Shown here one piece after another: positions 6,005 through 16,050 of a stretch of 45,532 bases of DNA; positions within the stretch are counted from its first letter, which is position 1, and each line of letters starts with the position of its first letter. The stretch comes from a virus. A program made the position numbers and the translations under genes. The DNA is taken from IMG/VR virus record IMGVR_UViG_3300030098_001102, positions 1 to 45,532 of that record; one strand, given 5' to 3'. Below the pieces are notes generated by a model. It worked only from the letters and a program-made list of their open reading frames with translations. It did not search any database and was not told where the DNA came from.

Positions 6005-8829
6005 CCTAAACCAGCAATACCACTTTCCCTCATAGCGATCTCACGATCTAACTCGTCGGGTAATATTGTGGGTGAAATTATTTGTGGCAAAGATAATTCT
6101 GATCTTGGTTGCGCAAATAAAGGTTGCTCTATTGATGGCATCGCAAAATTACTAATAGATGTTTGTAAGTTTTGTGATCCCATTTGTGGATCTATGTTTT
6201 CAATAGGCATTTGCATAGGCATAGCCTCTAGTTGTAAGCCTTCGTCAACGTCTATTTCTAGGCTTGGATCTTTCGTCACAAGAGGCTCTTGAAAACGTTG
6301 TAAAGTTTGTCTTGCTATGTCTAACGAACTATCATCCGCTATAGGCTTTGCAAAATTTAATAAGTCTTTTTTGGCCAAAGCTGAAATCATAATATTGTTA
6401 ATATTTTCTGGATTATCCTTAATTTCTTTATTTAAACCTGGCAAAACATTTTTTTTAAACCCTTTTAGTCTTGCGACTTCTATTGGTGAAAACAAAGCAT
6501 CTACAATTTCTTTTTGCCCGTTCATCACATTAGAAAAATTTTCTGCAATGTTGCTTTGTTGTTTACTCACACTAAATGCCTTGCTAATAATTCCGTCTTT
6601 CAAAATATCTTTAACGTCAACAAATTTGTCCTCTGGCAAAGTGCTTTGTAATTTATTTATTAAAGTAGGCATGGTTTGATTAGGAGCAAACTGTTTGTGA
6701 GCAAACATAAGATTGACTACATTTTTCGGCGTGTAATCATTGTTTTCTATCTGTTGTAGTATTTTATTTGCTATTTTTTCTTTTGTATCAATAGCATCAT
6801 CTTCGTTGTTAAAATCAACAAAATTCTGATATAAATTTGGTGCATATTTTAATTGGTCAATAATCATTTCATCGCCAGTAGCAAAACCATCTTCAATGTT
6901 TTTATTTAGAGATTGATCTAATAAATTTTGCATTTTTTTTAAAGAGTCCATTTCATTAGAATTACTTTTTCTCATGTCAGCTTGTAGTCTATTTCTATAT
7001 GTTTGTATTTCTTTGTATATTTGATCTTGAAACTTTGGATTTTCTAAATCATTTTCAATTCTCAACATAGACATAACTTGTTTCTTTAATGGCTCGGTTT
7101 GTAATTCCCCTGGACTAAATGCAGATCTATACGAAAGCAATATATCATTTACAATATTGTTTGTTGTCATAGATACATCACCGCCTTCGGCCAAACTTAA
7201 AACATCTGTATCATCATCGTCATCACCGAATTGATCTTTTAACTGCAAAGCGTCTCCTTTTAGATCATTTATCTCATTGCTCTTAAAACTTTCTGTGCTA
7301 TCTTCCAGGTCTGGATTTTTTAACAACAGTCTAAGCAATTCAGCTTGATCGTCCGTATCTGTTGCTCTTTGAAACTCTCCAAACAATCTTGCGGACCTAG
7401 CCGTTTGTAAAGCTGTCCTGCTTTTTAAAGGCTGTAAAGATTTTTGCAGTTGACCTATTTTAAATGCTGTTTCTCCGACTAAACGTGGAGATTGAAGAGG
7501 CAATCCAGCCAGAGCGGCAGGATTAAAAAACCCACCATAACCAGCCATAGCTCCAGCAGTCAAACCCTGTAAACCTCTTGGAGTAATAGCATTCAATGCT
7601 TGGCCTCCAATTTCTGTGACCAAACTTGGATCTAACATGTTAAGCATGTTCAATCTGTTACCGTAAGAAGTATTAACATTATTACGCATTGCAGATTGAA
7701 GTTTTCTTAATGTGGTTCCAGCATTAGCATTTCTACCCAAAGATAATTCAGATCTAAATTGTTTTTCTAAATTGATTGCTAATTCGTAATCCTTCATTAC
7801 CTTGCCATACTCTGGAACTTCTTTAAGAATTTGCGATTTAATTGAATTTCTTATATCAGTTACAACCATGCCCGCATCGCCAACATTAATACCTGTTGGG
7901 TATTCAGCGTCGATCCTTCTTTTAAGTATGTCTAAACCTTTTGCATTATGAAGTTTTGGATTGGCCTCAAACTCAGCTACAATTTTTTTAATATTATTTA
8001 GTTTATCTTGCGCTTTAGCCGATAATTCAGACATGCCTTCAAACATTTTTGATTTTTCAAAGTCGGCTATTTTGTCCGTAATTTTAGTAAAAACTATTGG
8101 CGTGCTTTCTAACGCTAATTGCTTTTTACTGCTTTTAAAATCTTTGGTTTTTTGTCCAGACAAATCTTTCATTGCTTGTAACGCTTTTGGCACAATTTCA
8201 TCTGGTGAAACTTGACCTCGCATATTTTCTAAAAATAATTTTTGTGCCTCTGGACCCGATGCACCTGCTTTTACAGCAGTTGATATTGCGTCTGCGCCTG
8301 CTCCTGTTGTTAATCCTAACAATGGAGTAGCAACATTACCCACACCTTTTGCAGTTGCTCCGATTAATTTTGCTCCGCCTAAAACTGGATCTATGACATC
8401 ACCAACCTTAGAAATAGTTGCTGTGGTTCTTCCAGCTACGCCTGGAACTTTTGCCGCGGCCGCGGCACCACCTGTAAAAACCACAGAAATATCACTTAAA
8501 ATACCTAGTGGATCTTGCGCGAAAGACTTTTTAAAACCCTCAAATGTTCCATAACGATCCGCAAAAAATTTACCCACAGCTTTTGCTGTAGCCTCGTCGG
8601 GTTGTTCTCCTGGCGTAGTAAGTTGGTAAATGCCTCTACCTAGACTTGCTAATGATTGTGCTGTCATTATTGGGTGCCGAATTGGCATTGTGATGTCAGA
8701 AACTAATTGTCCTGCGCTTGAAGGTATGTTTTGTATTGCTTGTGTTAAAACCTCGCCGCCTGTTAAAGACTCATCCTCTTGTGCGCCGTTGTCTTTTTTT
8801 TTAGCCTCTAATCTTTCTAACAAAGACAT
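6001..8829 (-). CDS. Large internal virion / ejection-type protein
   Basis: A 942-aa protein, the last gene of the leftward late operon. Residues 100-210 are rich in Ala/Gly hydrophobic stretches (VFTGGAAAAAKVPG, AKGVGNVATPLLGLTTGAG), which could insert in membranes. The middle is predicted helical and the C-terminal third is Gln/Asn/Leu-rich and helical. A short AEGGDVS motif at about residue 546 recurs in the 583-aa and 155-aa proteins of this phage. Large helical, Ala/Gly-rich proteins at the end of podovirus tail operons are usually internal proteins ejected with DNA. That is the inference here, since no enzymatic domain such as a transglycosylase is visible. Its ATG immediately follows the upstream stop (TAA then ATG). 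Confidence 0.55.
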   Translation of the reverse strand: MSLLERLEAKKKDNGAQEDESLTGGEVLTQAIQNIPSSAGQLVSDITMPIRHPIMTAQSLASLGRGIYQLTTPGEQPDEATAKAVGKFFADRYGTFEGFKKSFAQDPLGILSDISVVFTGGAAAAAKVPGVAGRTTATISKVGDVIDPVLGGAKLIGATAKGVGNVATPLLGLTTGAGADAISTAVKAGASGPEAQKLFLENMRGQVSPDEIVPKALQAMKDLSGQKTKDFKSSKKQLALESTPIVFTKITDKIADFEKSKMFEGMSELSAKAQDKLNNIKKIVAEFEANPKLHNAKGLDILKRRIDAEYPTGINVGDAGMVVTDIRNSIKSQILKEVPEYGKVMKDYELAINLEKQFRSELSLGRNANAGTTLRKLQSAMRNNVNTSYGNRLNMLNMLDPSLVTEIGGQALNAITPRGLQGLTAGAMAGYGGFFNPAALAGLPLQSPRLVGETAFKIGQLQKSLQPLKSRTALQTARSARLFGEFQRATDTDDQAELLRLLLKNPDLEDSTESFKSNEINDLKGDALQLKDQFGDDDDDTDVLSLAEGGDVSMTTNNIVNDILLSYRSAFSPGELQTEPLKKQVMSMLRIENDLENPKFQDQIYKEIQTYRNRLQADMRKSNSNEMDSLKKMQNLLDQSLNKNIEDGFATGDEMIIDQLKYAPNLYQNFVDFNNEDDAIDTKEKIANKILQQIENNDYTPKNVVNLMFAHKQFAPNQTMPTLINKLQSTLPEDKFVDVKDILKDGIISKAFSVSKQQSNIAENFSNVMNGQKEIVDALFSPIEVARLKGFKKNVLPGLNKEIKDNPENINNIMISALAKKDLLNFAKPIADDSSLDIARQTLQRFQEPLVTKDPSLEIDVDEGLQLEAMPMQMPIENIDPQMGSQNLQTSISNFAMPSIEQPLFAQPRSELSLPQIISPTILPDELDREIAMRESGIAGLG

Positions 8830-9972
8830 TTATTGACCTCTTTTTCTAAGAAAGTTTAAAATCTTTTCTTGCTCGAGGGGATCTGCGTTTTCGTAATATA
8901 ACTCTATTTGCTCATCGGTCATGTTTTCAAAATCAGATTCTTTGGAAACAGCATCTAACAAAGTGTCAAAATCCAACACTGGTATATCATAGCCTTTGAT
9001 TGTTCCTTTTTCTTTAAAATAAGTAATAGCGTTTTGTTTTGCTCGAGCGGCCTCTTCTATAGTTGCATACAGCCTTTGTAATCTTGCAACATTTAGTGAT
9101 TCATCCAAATATGGGTTAAAAGCGGCGGCGACCAACCTATCGCCCTCTCTTTCTGTAAATTGTGCTCCTAATTTTTCTCTTAATGATTGAAAAATTACAT
9201 CCCTTATATCACTCAAAAAAGATGCGGCCTCTGGCATAAAAATACCTTTTGCGGCATCCCCAAGTAATCCTGTAATTGGCCCAGAAACATTGAGTTCGCC
9301 TGCCTCAAGTATTTCAATTTTTTCTTTAAGATTAGATAGGTTAGCCGCTATTTGCGGCGCACCTTTTAAAATATATTCACTTGCTATCTTGCCAAAATTT
9401 TTATCAACCTCTTCTTCTAATGTTGTTAAATCAACGCCACCTGGAGCACCGCCTTTTCTTTTTGCCTGCTCCAAAAGATATAATGATAAAGGGTCTTGGT
9501 TTTTCATGGTGTCCCACAATTTAGCACCTTCTTCATCTAATCCTTGCCTAAATTTAAAATTTGAAATATCAGCTGTATCACCGCCTCCACCAACGGAATC
9601 TTTAGCTAACTCGTACAAAGTTTTATCCAAGTATTCATTTGCTTGTTGTTCATTCTGTAAAGCTATTTTTGCGGCTTGCAATCCTATTTCCATTTTTTGT
9701 TGATCGTAGGCTTGTTGATTGCTTTTCATTTCCGCAGATGCTTGGTTAAAACCCATGGCCAAACCAGCGCCAATCATATCTGGTCCTGGGCCTTGTTGTT
9801 GTGCTCCAAGACCTTGAGATAATGCTGTTGCTAAATCAAAGATCCCATATTTTTTGGGAGGTGCAACAAATTTTTGCAACCTATCCTCATATTTTTGTTG
9901 TTCTTTATCAAAGTCAAAAGCATCCGCTCTTTGTCTTAGCATGTCTATGTATTCATTAGTTGGATCTGCCAT
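8830..9972 (-). CDS. Helical virion protein, probably internal
   Basis: A 380-aa protein rich in Gln, Glu, Lys and Ala, with long predicted helices (about 6-35, 80-130, 180-300) and a central Gly/Gln segment (GLGAQQQGPGPDMIGAGLAMG, about 54-74). No known catalytic motif is seen. The gene sits between two large late proteins and shares its first base with the stop of the upstream gene, so it belongs to the same assembly module. Role as an internal or ejection protein is inferred from position and composition only. Confidence 0.5.
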   Translation of the reverse strand: MADPTNEYIDMLRQRADAFDFDKEQQKYEDRLQKFVAPPKKYGIFDLATALSQGLGAQQQGPGPDMIGAGLAMGFNQASAEMKSNQQAYDQQKMEIGLQAAKIALQNEQQANEYLDKTLYELAKDSVGGGGDTADISNFKFRQGLDEEGAKLWDTMKNQDPLSLYLLEQAKRKGGAPGGVDLTTLEEEVDKNFGKIASEYILKGAPQIAANLSNLKEKIEILEAGELNVSGPITGLLGDAAKGIFMPEAASFLSDIRDVIFQSLREKLGAQFTEREGDRLVAAAFNPYLDESLNVARLQRLYATIEEAARAKQNAITYFKEKGTIKGYDIPVLDFDTLLDAVSKESDFENMTDEQIELYYENADPLEQEKILNFLRKRGQ

Positions 9973-11633
9973 TAAACCGCTCTTTGTTGATTAAACATGT
10001 TACCGATAGCGCCAAATGCCCCAAGACCTGTTGTTAGTGCCGCTTGCATGGGACTAGGCGCTTGCGTAAAGTCTGTGGTTGTTTGGAACTGTCCAGCTGG
10101 AGCCATACTCACAAACGGAGCCAATGATTGATATTGAGCCAATGGTGCTTGTTGAGCTTGTAATTGATTACGTCTTTGTGCATCTAATCTTTGTTGCTCT
10201 AATGCTTGCTGTTGTAAACCAAATCCAGCTAATTGTTGTACGTCGGCGGCTCTAGCGGCCTGTGCTTGAGTGCCGAGTCCAGATAAATTACCTGCCAAGC
10301 CAAACTGTGATTGTTGTCTTTGTTGACCGATTTGTGATTCTAAATTACCGAGTCCACTTAAGGCCCCAGCTAATTGTTGCTGTCCTGCCATTCTTGATCC
10401 TGCTAAATTAGCTAAACTACCTGCCGCTGTTCTTGCGGCTTGTTGTTGTCTGGCAAACTCACCTAAACCTAGTCTCTGAGCCTCACCGAACCCGCCTGCG
10501 CGTATTCCACTGATAGCCTCACCTAAACCCCTTCCAAGCGCCTCACGGCGTTCTGCGGCGCCTAATCGTGCTCTGGATCCAAACGCAGATTCACCACCTC
10601 TAGCAATATCCTGGGCCCTGGCCAACATATCTTGTTTATCGCCTTGTTCCATAATATCGCTTATGGTTTGTTGAACCACTTGTTGTTCAAACGGATTGTA
10701 GAATTGTCCTGTCATTCTTGGATCGTAGGCACCGAGCGTACCGCGAATCAGTCCTTCGGACTCACCGATTCCAGATAAAAGACTACCAAGACCTGCTGTA
10801 GTTGCACCTAGACCTGCTTGACCTAATCCTCTGGCCCTTTCTAAACCAACGTCTAATGCACCGACTCCAGTTCTAAATGCTTGTTCGGCGTCACCTATAA
10901 ATCTATCTTGTATGCCAATGCCTTCTCTGGCTAATTCCTGCGCTCTAAGTTGATCTGGCGTTAATCCTGCTACTTGTTCTTCAATAACGACAGGTTGGCC
11001 TTGTTCGTCAAAAAATACCTTCTCAGCGGCTCTCATGGCCCCTGGTATAAATCCGCCTCTACCGTCTAAACCGAATAATAATTGTTTGGTTAGTGGATCT
11101 AGTCCTGTTTCTATTCTTCTAATGCCAGCCGCAAAAGGAGCGTCGCCGCCTGTTTGTGTTACAGGTTGTGGTGCTGGGGACGGTGCAGGTGCAGGCGCGG
11201 TAGTTTGTACAGGCGGAACAAAAGGTACTGGATCTCCACGAAAAACTGGCATAGTTGTTATTGGCATATCGCCAAATTGTAAGTTTTCATCTACATCTAT
11301 GTATGATCGAACTGGGTCTGGCATTGAAGGAAGATCTCTAGGACTAGGCATACCCATGTTCTTGGGCAAAGTTGTTGGACTGACTGGTTGTGGCATAGAA
11401 ATGAATCTTTCTCTGCTACCAGCCCCTAGATTGATCTTTGGTTGATACAAGTAATTTTTATCTGCTAAATCTATTCCTTTACCTTTTAATTGTTGAGCAA
11501 ATTTTTCACTCATGCCTTTAGGTATAAAACCTGGAGTTGGTAGCTTTGACAATTTTGTAAAATCTAAATTAAAACGCGGTATTTGGCCAATGCCGTTTAA
11601 AATGTTTTTTGGAAGTCTAAATCTTGGTTCCAT
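9972..11633 (-). CDS. Gln/Ala-rich virion protein
   Basis: A 553-aa protein. The N-terminal third is Pro-rich with an Ala-Pro linker (QTTAPAPAPSPAPQPV at about 143-158). The C-terminal half is a long Ala/Gly/Gln/Leu-rich, repetitive helical region (for example LGLGEFARQQQAARTAAG and LAGFGLQQQALEQQRL), followed by a Phe-Gln-Thr-rich end. This composition resembles podovirus ejection proteins that form an extended conduit, but no named family is recognised. It is only 1 nt from the upstream gene and overlaps the downstream gene by 1 nt. Confidence 0.5.
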   Translation of the reverse strand: MEPRFRLPKNILNGIGQIPRFNLDFTKLSKLPTPGFIPKGMSEKFAQQLKGKGIDLADKNYLYQPKINLGAGSRERFISMPQPVSPTTLPKNMGMPSPRDLPSMPDPVRSYIDVDENLQFGDMPITTMPVFRGDPVPFVPPVQTTAPAPAPSPAPQPVTQTGGDAPFAAGIRRIETGLDPLTKQLLFGLDGRGGFIPGAMRAAEKVFFDEQGQPVVIEEQVAGLTPDQLRAQELAREGIGIQDRFIGDAEQAFRTGVGALDVGLERARGLGQAGLGATTAGLGSLLSGIGESEGLIRGTLGAYDPRMTGQFYNPFEQQVVQQTISDIMEQGDKQDMLARAQDIARGGESAFGSRARLGAAERREALGRGLGEAISGIRAGGFGEAQRLGLGEFARQQQAARTAAGSLANLAGSRMAGQQQLAGALSGLGNLESQIGQQRQQSQFGLAGNLSGLGTQAQAARAADVQQLAGFGLQQQALEQQRLDAQRRNQLQAQQAPLAQYQSLAPFVSMAPAGQFQTTTDFTQAPSPMQAALTTGLGAFGAIGNMFNQQRAV

Positions 11634-11634
11634 G

Positions 11635-13386
11635 TTATGCCGACGGACGTGCTTGTCCGCTGAATACCTCCATAAGTTGATACATTAAATCAGTGCCGTT
11701 TTCTCTGTCGGGTGAACCGTTGGGTGTCAATGTGACTATGCCGCTGTTATTTTGCATGTCAAAACTTCCCGCTCCACGGACTGCTTGGCCTGTCATTACA
11801 AACTCGCCGTCACTTAACATGGCTGGTATGTCATCACTTGTTTCTGTCCCTGGGCCATCAATACGGCCATTCATTCTTTCAAAATCTTCCATGGCCACAT
11901 TACCGCCTTCGGCGTAAGCCATTGGCATTACCATACCACCGCCATACATGCCTCTTGGTTTACCACCAGATAACTCTGGTAAAGTCCCTTCGGGTAATAA
12001 ACCAAACTCAACAGGATTCGGTGCTTGTTGGCCCATTCTTCTGGCTATCTCGGCCTCTATGTTGTATCTACCTGTAGCATCCATGGTTGTTAGTGGAGTT
12101 AAAGGTACGCCTTTTTGATCTTTGGCCTCATCGTAAGCTAACTTGCCAAGTCCTGCGGCCAAGGCTCCAATACCACCCATTTTTAACATGTCACCAAAAC
12201 CGCCTCCACCTATTCCAGTGCCCGACCCACTGCCAAGTATTCCGCCGATACCGCCAGATCCGCCACCAAAAATACTTCTTATGTTGCTACCAATACCTGT
12301 TCCACTTCCGCCTGCGGCAGTCTGTTTAATTAATTCTAAATCTGCTGGGTCCATTGCCGCCAATTGCTCTGGTGACAAAGCATCCAAAACAGTTTGAGCG
12401 CGTTGTGCTTTTTTAAAAGCCTCGACCTGTCCAGCTGTTCCGCTACCCAAGCCAAATCTATTGGCCAAACCTTTGCCTGCCTCTGGGCCACCAAAATAAG
12501 AAGATCCTGTTTCGCCGAACATACCACCACCGAGTAAACCAGATTTAGTGGTCAGTGCATCCATGATGCCACCGAAACCACCACTGGTTCCGCCTGCTAT
12601 AGATGAAATTCCTGGAATACCAGCTTTTGCGATACCGCCAGCTATGGTGCTACCGAACTCGCCTAAAGCACCACCGATGCCTGGTATTTTAGTGGCTAAT
12701 CCACCGATTCCACCAAGCACACCACCTAAAGCGGTTCCGACTCCAGGTATAAAGGCCGCGATCGGCGCTACCTTTTTAACAACTTTCTTTAATTTTTTAC
12801 CAATCTTTTTAAAGAAACCAAATTGCTCTAAACCTGTGTTTGGGTTAAGACTTGCTATACCGACACCGACAACCGCCTCTTCGGGGTTTATACCCATTTG
12901 GCTAAACTTGCTTTCTAATAAACTTTCTACTTCTGGATCTTCTATGATTTCTGGAGGGACGACCACTTCACCTGGTCTAACATGGGCCAAGGCTGTATCT
13001 TCACCACCACCCATTTGTGCTAACTCTTGAGCTAACTCACCCATAGGTGCCATGGCTTGCGCTTGCAATTTTTCCATCATAGCCAGTAAACCCTCTCTTT
13101 CTTCGGGGTCTGTAGACATTTCAGCCTCTTTAGCAATTTCCATGATTGCAGTTTCTTCATTGGTCATTTGACCTTGAGGCATCACTAAAAATCTGTTTTG
13201 GTATGCTTTTTGCTCTGGTGTTAAGGGTTGCATATTTTCTGGAGTTACTTGCATCATTTCAGCTGATCTCTGCATAGCGGCAGATTGTTCTGGCGTAAGT
13301 TCTGGTAGTTTTGCAAAAAAACCTGGATCTATATTTCCTTGCGTTAAACTATTAATTCTTCTCTGTAAATCTTCGCTAATTGCCAT
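11635..13386 (-). CDS. Gly-rich hydrophobic virion protein, candidate membrane-penetrating internal protein
   Basis: A 583-aa protein. Residues 1-130 are helical, Met/Gln/Glu-rich. GEVVVPPEII occurs near 138. From about 190 a Lys-rich patch (KKIGKKLKKVVKKV) leads into a long Gly/Ile/Ala hydrophobic region (FIPGVGTALGGVLGGIGGLA and similar) up to about 420. The C-terminus carries YAEGGNVAMEDF and then DIPAMLSDGEFVMTGQAV, a segment I associate with many phage virion proteins. The arrangement of a basic patch and Gly-rich hydrophobic helices fits a protein that enters membranes during DNA delivery; this is inference. It lies directly below the gp10-like hub in the operon. Confidence 0.55.
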   Translation of the reverse strand: MAISEDLQRRINSLTQGNIDPGFFAKLPELTPEQSAAMQRSAEMMQVTPENMQPLTPEQKAYQNRFLVMPQGQMTNEETAIMEIAKEAEMSTDPEEREGLLAMMEKLQAQAMAPMGELAQELAQMGGGEDTALAHVRPGEVVVPPEIIEDPEVESLLESKFSQMGINPEEAVVGVGIASLNPNTGLEQFGFFKKIGKKLKKVVKKVAPIAAFIPGVGTALGGVLGGIGGLATKIPGIGGALGEFGSTIAGGIAKAGIPGISSIAGGTSGGFGGIMDALTTKSGLLGGGMFGETGSSYFGGPEAGKGLANRFGLGSGTAGQVEAFKKAQRAQTVLDALSPEQLAAMDPADLELIKQTAAGGSGTGIGSNIRSIFGGGSGGIGGILGSGSGTGIGGGGFGDMLKMGGIGALAAGLGKLAYDEAKDQKGVPLTPLTTMDATGRYNIEAEIARRMGQQAPNPVEFGLLPEGTLPELSGGKPRGMYGGGMVMPMAYAEGGNVAMEDFERMNGRIDGPGTETSDDIPAMLSDGEFVMTGQAVRGAGSFDMQNNSGIVTLTPNGSPDRENGTDLMYQLMEVFSGQARPSA

Positions 13387-13388
13387 AT

Positions 13389-13700
13389 CTATCCTATCGT
13401 TACTGTTACAGCTCCTATGCTCGCTGTTGCAGACAAACCAGTAGGGTATGTCTGGTGTTCGTAGAGATTCCTAAACTCAGTGCCATCAAAGCCTTGATGA
13501 ACCTCTGTCGTACTGTTAAATATAATAGAGCCTGTTGCGAATTGCAATTCGCCAAGCTCTGTATTTGTGTAGCTCCGAATGACATCTGGATCCTCCGCGC
13601 CCAGGTTTAACTCTAATATTCTAACAAGCCTGTTGAACGTATCAACCGAAACTTCTGTTCCTTGAGCCTGCGGAAGTCGGGTTGGCAGTAATTTAGCCAT
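13389..13700 (-). CDS. Small structural protein with C-terminal TxSxGxVTV module
   Basis: A 103-aa protein whose start overlaps the stop of the tail-hub gene. The N-terminal half (EVSVDTFNRLVRILELNLG) is helical. The middle (ATGSIIFNSTTEVHQGFDG) is beta-rich, and the last 17 residues read TGLSATASIGAVTVTIG. That final module resembles the end of the 104-aa protein at 17722 and the 22-aa repeats of the protein at 44199. The tight position between hub and ejection-type genes suggests a minor virion component. The family is not recognised. Confidence 0.6.
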   Translation of the reverse strand: MAKLLPTRLPQAQGTEVSVDTFNRLVRILELNLGAEDPDVIRSYTNTELGELQFATGSIIFNSTTEVHQGFDGTEFRNLYEHQTYPTGLSATASIGAVTVTIG

Positions 13701-15592
13701 TATCTACGTCCAGATTGTTGTATATCTACACGGGTATTACCCAATCTCCATTTAAAATCTTTTCTATCTGCCTCTGTGTTGTCATCATCTGACTCGAATC
13801 GTAAAACAAATTGCCTGGTTCTTGTTCGCAAACTCGAAAAAGTAGAGCTGTTTTTTATTTGTGTGGTTGAGTCAGTGGTAAGGCTTTCACTATTAAAATC
13901 TCGTCGTTTTACCACTACGTTTAAAGCTGGATCTGGACTTGTTCCTATTTCGGTTTGGAAAAGTATATCGGGGATAATTTTTTTCAAAAATAGAAAATTA
14001 TCGCCATCTGTTATATCTATATCAGCTGATTCAATAAAAACACCATCCATGGAGCTTGTATCATCGTTGGCACCTGTTTCATGTTGATAAATAACCTTGG
14101 TTGATGAGGTTTCACCTGCGGCCAAAGGTTTTTCATTAATACCTGGATTTAACCAAGCATATCTTTCTAAGGATCCAATGCTCCAGGAATCTTCCTCGTA
14201 ATTGTAAATTACATATCTTGATATTTCATTGGTGCTGTCTGTTTTTGATGGATAGAAAAACCATATTTCGGAAAACTCTTCATTTAAACCAGCAAAACAT
14301 TTAAAAGACTGATCCACGTTTAGATCACCAAACACATAATCTTGCACACTGCAATTTAACTTTTTAATCGATCCGTTGTAAAAGTAAAAGGCGTTTTTAG
14401 ACATAAAGAAAACACCATTCGGTGCATTGACCACTGCTTTCGGGCCAATAAGACCAGCGCCTTCGTTGATTAAATTCATGGCAAAAGTTAATGGCGGGCC
14501 GATAAACTGCATGCTATAAATGGATGTATCAGTCCAAATCAAAACCTCTTGCCTTGATTTAATACCAGCAATGATAGAAGAACCGCTTGATAATCGCAAA
14601 GATCCAGCTGAGTTAGTGCTCAAAGGCTCAAACTCTAATTCGTTTTCTTGATCTGAAAAGGCCACCAACATAGGATCGATAGCTCCTGTTCTTGAACCAC
14701 CGCTAAGTGGATCTGCGCCTAAAACAATTAAATGCCTATCGGTTTCTGAGGTTATAACTTGTAAGGCTTTCGTTGGAACTTTGTTGGCCCCAGAAATACC
14801 AGATAATTCTACTGCCCGAGTTGAAAGTCCGTTGCTTTCATCCCATTTGAATATACCGCCGTTTCTTGGATTTATGATTAAATCTTCTCCGAAATTATCG
14901 TGTGTCCAAAGTCTAAGGTTGTTCGTGTCACTCAATGCAGTGGCCGCTCCCCAAGCTCCTGCACCCCATGTACCAACACCCCAACCCGTGCTGGGTACAA
15001 ACACATCTAGTCCAGAGTTAATTTGATACACTGCGTCGGTTGCAGATCCACCGTTCCCAGAATCGCTTGCATTGGCTGTAACCGTGGTGCCAGACGTATC
15101 TTTGGCAGTTATTTCGTAGGTGTTGTCACCCGTAACTAAATTTATTTGATATTCTTGGTTTAAAACAGCCGCAGTAACATTGCCACCTAAACTTACTGCG
15201 CTTGAAAAAGTCACGAAATCTCCGTTTACTGCCCCATGACCTGTTTCAGTGACAGTTATAGTTGAGGATCCATTGGTGGCCCCGAAAGTTGTTGAATTAG
15301 TTGAGGATCTTCTGATAGGGGTAACATCGTTATAGACATTACCATTTTCAACATAATATTTGTTTGTAGTTCCAACGCCTAAATATTGAGTGCCATCTAA
15401 AGCTATCCAAGCATGCAAAGCTCTAGGGGAACCGACAAGAGTAGAATCTATGTATTTTTCCCAGCCGCCAATTTTTTCAACACGACCTTTTCTAAACCGA
15501 ATAAAGTTGCCATCGACCCAACCACCCTCATTAGAATAATCGGTTTCCTCTTTATTGATTCCTGGTCTGAAATTAACTTTTGTAAGCGGCAT
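13700..15592 (-). CDS. P22 gp10-like tail hub / packaged-DNA stabilisation protein
   Basis: A 630-aa protein. The start (MPLTKVNFRPGINKEETDYS, then EGGWVDGNFIRFRKGRVEKIGGWEKY) is the typical opening of the gp10-like family, which forms the hub closing the podovirus portal vertex. A Ser/Thr/Gly-rich domain (about 99-190) appears inserted between the first blades. Then comes a tryptophan module GWGVGTWGAGAWG (203-215), followed by beta-propeller-like repeats with FKWDES, LIVLGADP, VLIWTDTSIYSMQFIGPP and DSWSIGSLERYAW. A closely similar Gly-Trp module begins the 183-aa protein at 44199. Presence of this gene without tube or sheath genes is the main reason for calling the phage a podovirus. Confidence 0.8.
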   Translation of the reverse strand: MPLTKVNFRPGINKEETDYSNEGGWVDGNFIRFRKGRVEKIGGWEKYIDSTLVGSPRALHAWIALDGTQYLGVGTTNKYYVENGNVYNDVTPIRRSSTNSTTFGATNGSSTITVTETGHGAVNGDFVTFSSAVSLGGNVTAAVLNQEYQINLVTGDNTYEITAKDTSGTTVTANASDSGNGGSATDAVYQINSGLDVFVPSTGWGVGTWGAGAWGAATALSDTNNLRLWTHDNFGEDLIINPRNGGIFKWDESNGLSTRAVELSGISGANKVPTKALQVITSETDRHLIVLGADPLSGGSRTGAIDPMLVAFSDQENELEFEPLSTNSAGSLRLSSGSSIIAGIKSRQEVLIWTDTSIYSMQFIGPPLTFAMNLINEGAGLIGPKAVVNAPNGVFFMSKNAFYFYNGSIKKLNCSVQDYVFGDLNVDQSFKCFAGLNEEFSEIWFFYPSKTDSTNEISRYVIYNYEEDSWSIGSLERYAWLNPGINEKPLAAGETSSTKVIYQHETGANDDTSSMDGVFIESADIDITDGDNFLFLKKIIPDILFQTEIGTSPDPALNVVVKRRDFNSESLTTDSTTQIKNSSTFSSLRTRTRQFVLRFESDDDNTEADRKDFKWRLGNTRVDIQQSGRR

Positions 15593-15621
15593 ATCTAAAT
15601 TCTACCATTTTAAAAATAGAA

Positions 15622-16050
15622 TTAAGCCAATCTTATAATCGCACCTGTAGCTGTCGCGCTCGGGAATACAATTGTAAAATCACCAGCCGTGCTAGTTTTA
15701 TCACCGCCAAAGTCAATAGCACAAACAGCCTTATCACTATTTGTGTCGTTGTATATTAAACAACCTCTAGCAGTAACGGTAGCATTAGTAAAAGTTAAAT
15801 CTGCAAAATCACATACAGCGGTTGTTCCAGATGTTGCTGGAGTCACATTAGTAAGCGCCGAGCCTGCGGCTGTATAATTAGTCCCAGATGCCTCTCCAGT
15901 AGTAACATAAGCTGTTGTTCCAGCACCCAAGGTAGCCGAGGATGTGTATAACGCCAATTTAAAAGAATTACCGCTACTATTAGTAAAGTTATGTGTTCCA
16001 ACCAAAAGTTCTTGTTTGAAACTTGTGCATATTGCCGATGTAATAGCCAT
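15622..16050 (-). CDS. Beta-rich virion structural protein
   Basis: A 142-aa protein with an AAGGAG Shine-Dalgarno before the ATG at 16050. It is rich in Ser, Thr, Ala and Gly with strand-forming segments (SFKLALYTSSATLGAGTTAY, CDFADLTFTNATVTARGCLI, GDFTIVFPSATATGAIIRLA). Similar small Thr/Ala-rich proteins are common in marine phage neck or tail regions, where they are probably decoration or tail proteins. No catalytic motif is seen. A 29-nt gap separates it from the hub gene. Confidence 0.6.
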   Translation of the reverse strand: MAITSAICTSFKQELLVGTHNFTNSSGNSFKLALYTSSATLGAGTTAYVTTGEASGTNYTAAGSALTNVTPATSGTTAVCDFADLTFTNATVTARGCLIYNDTNSDKAVCAIDFGGDKTSTAGDFTIVFPSATATGAIIRLA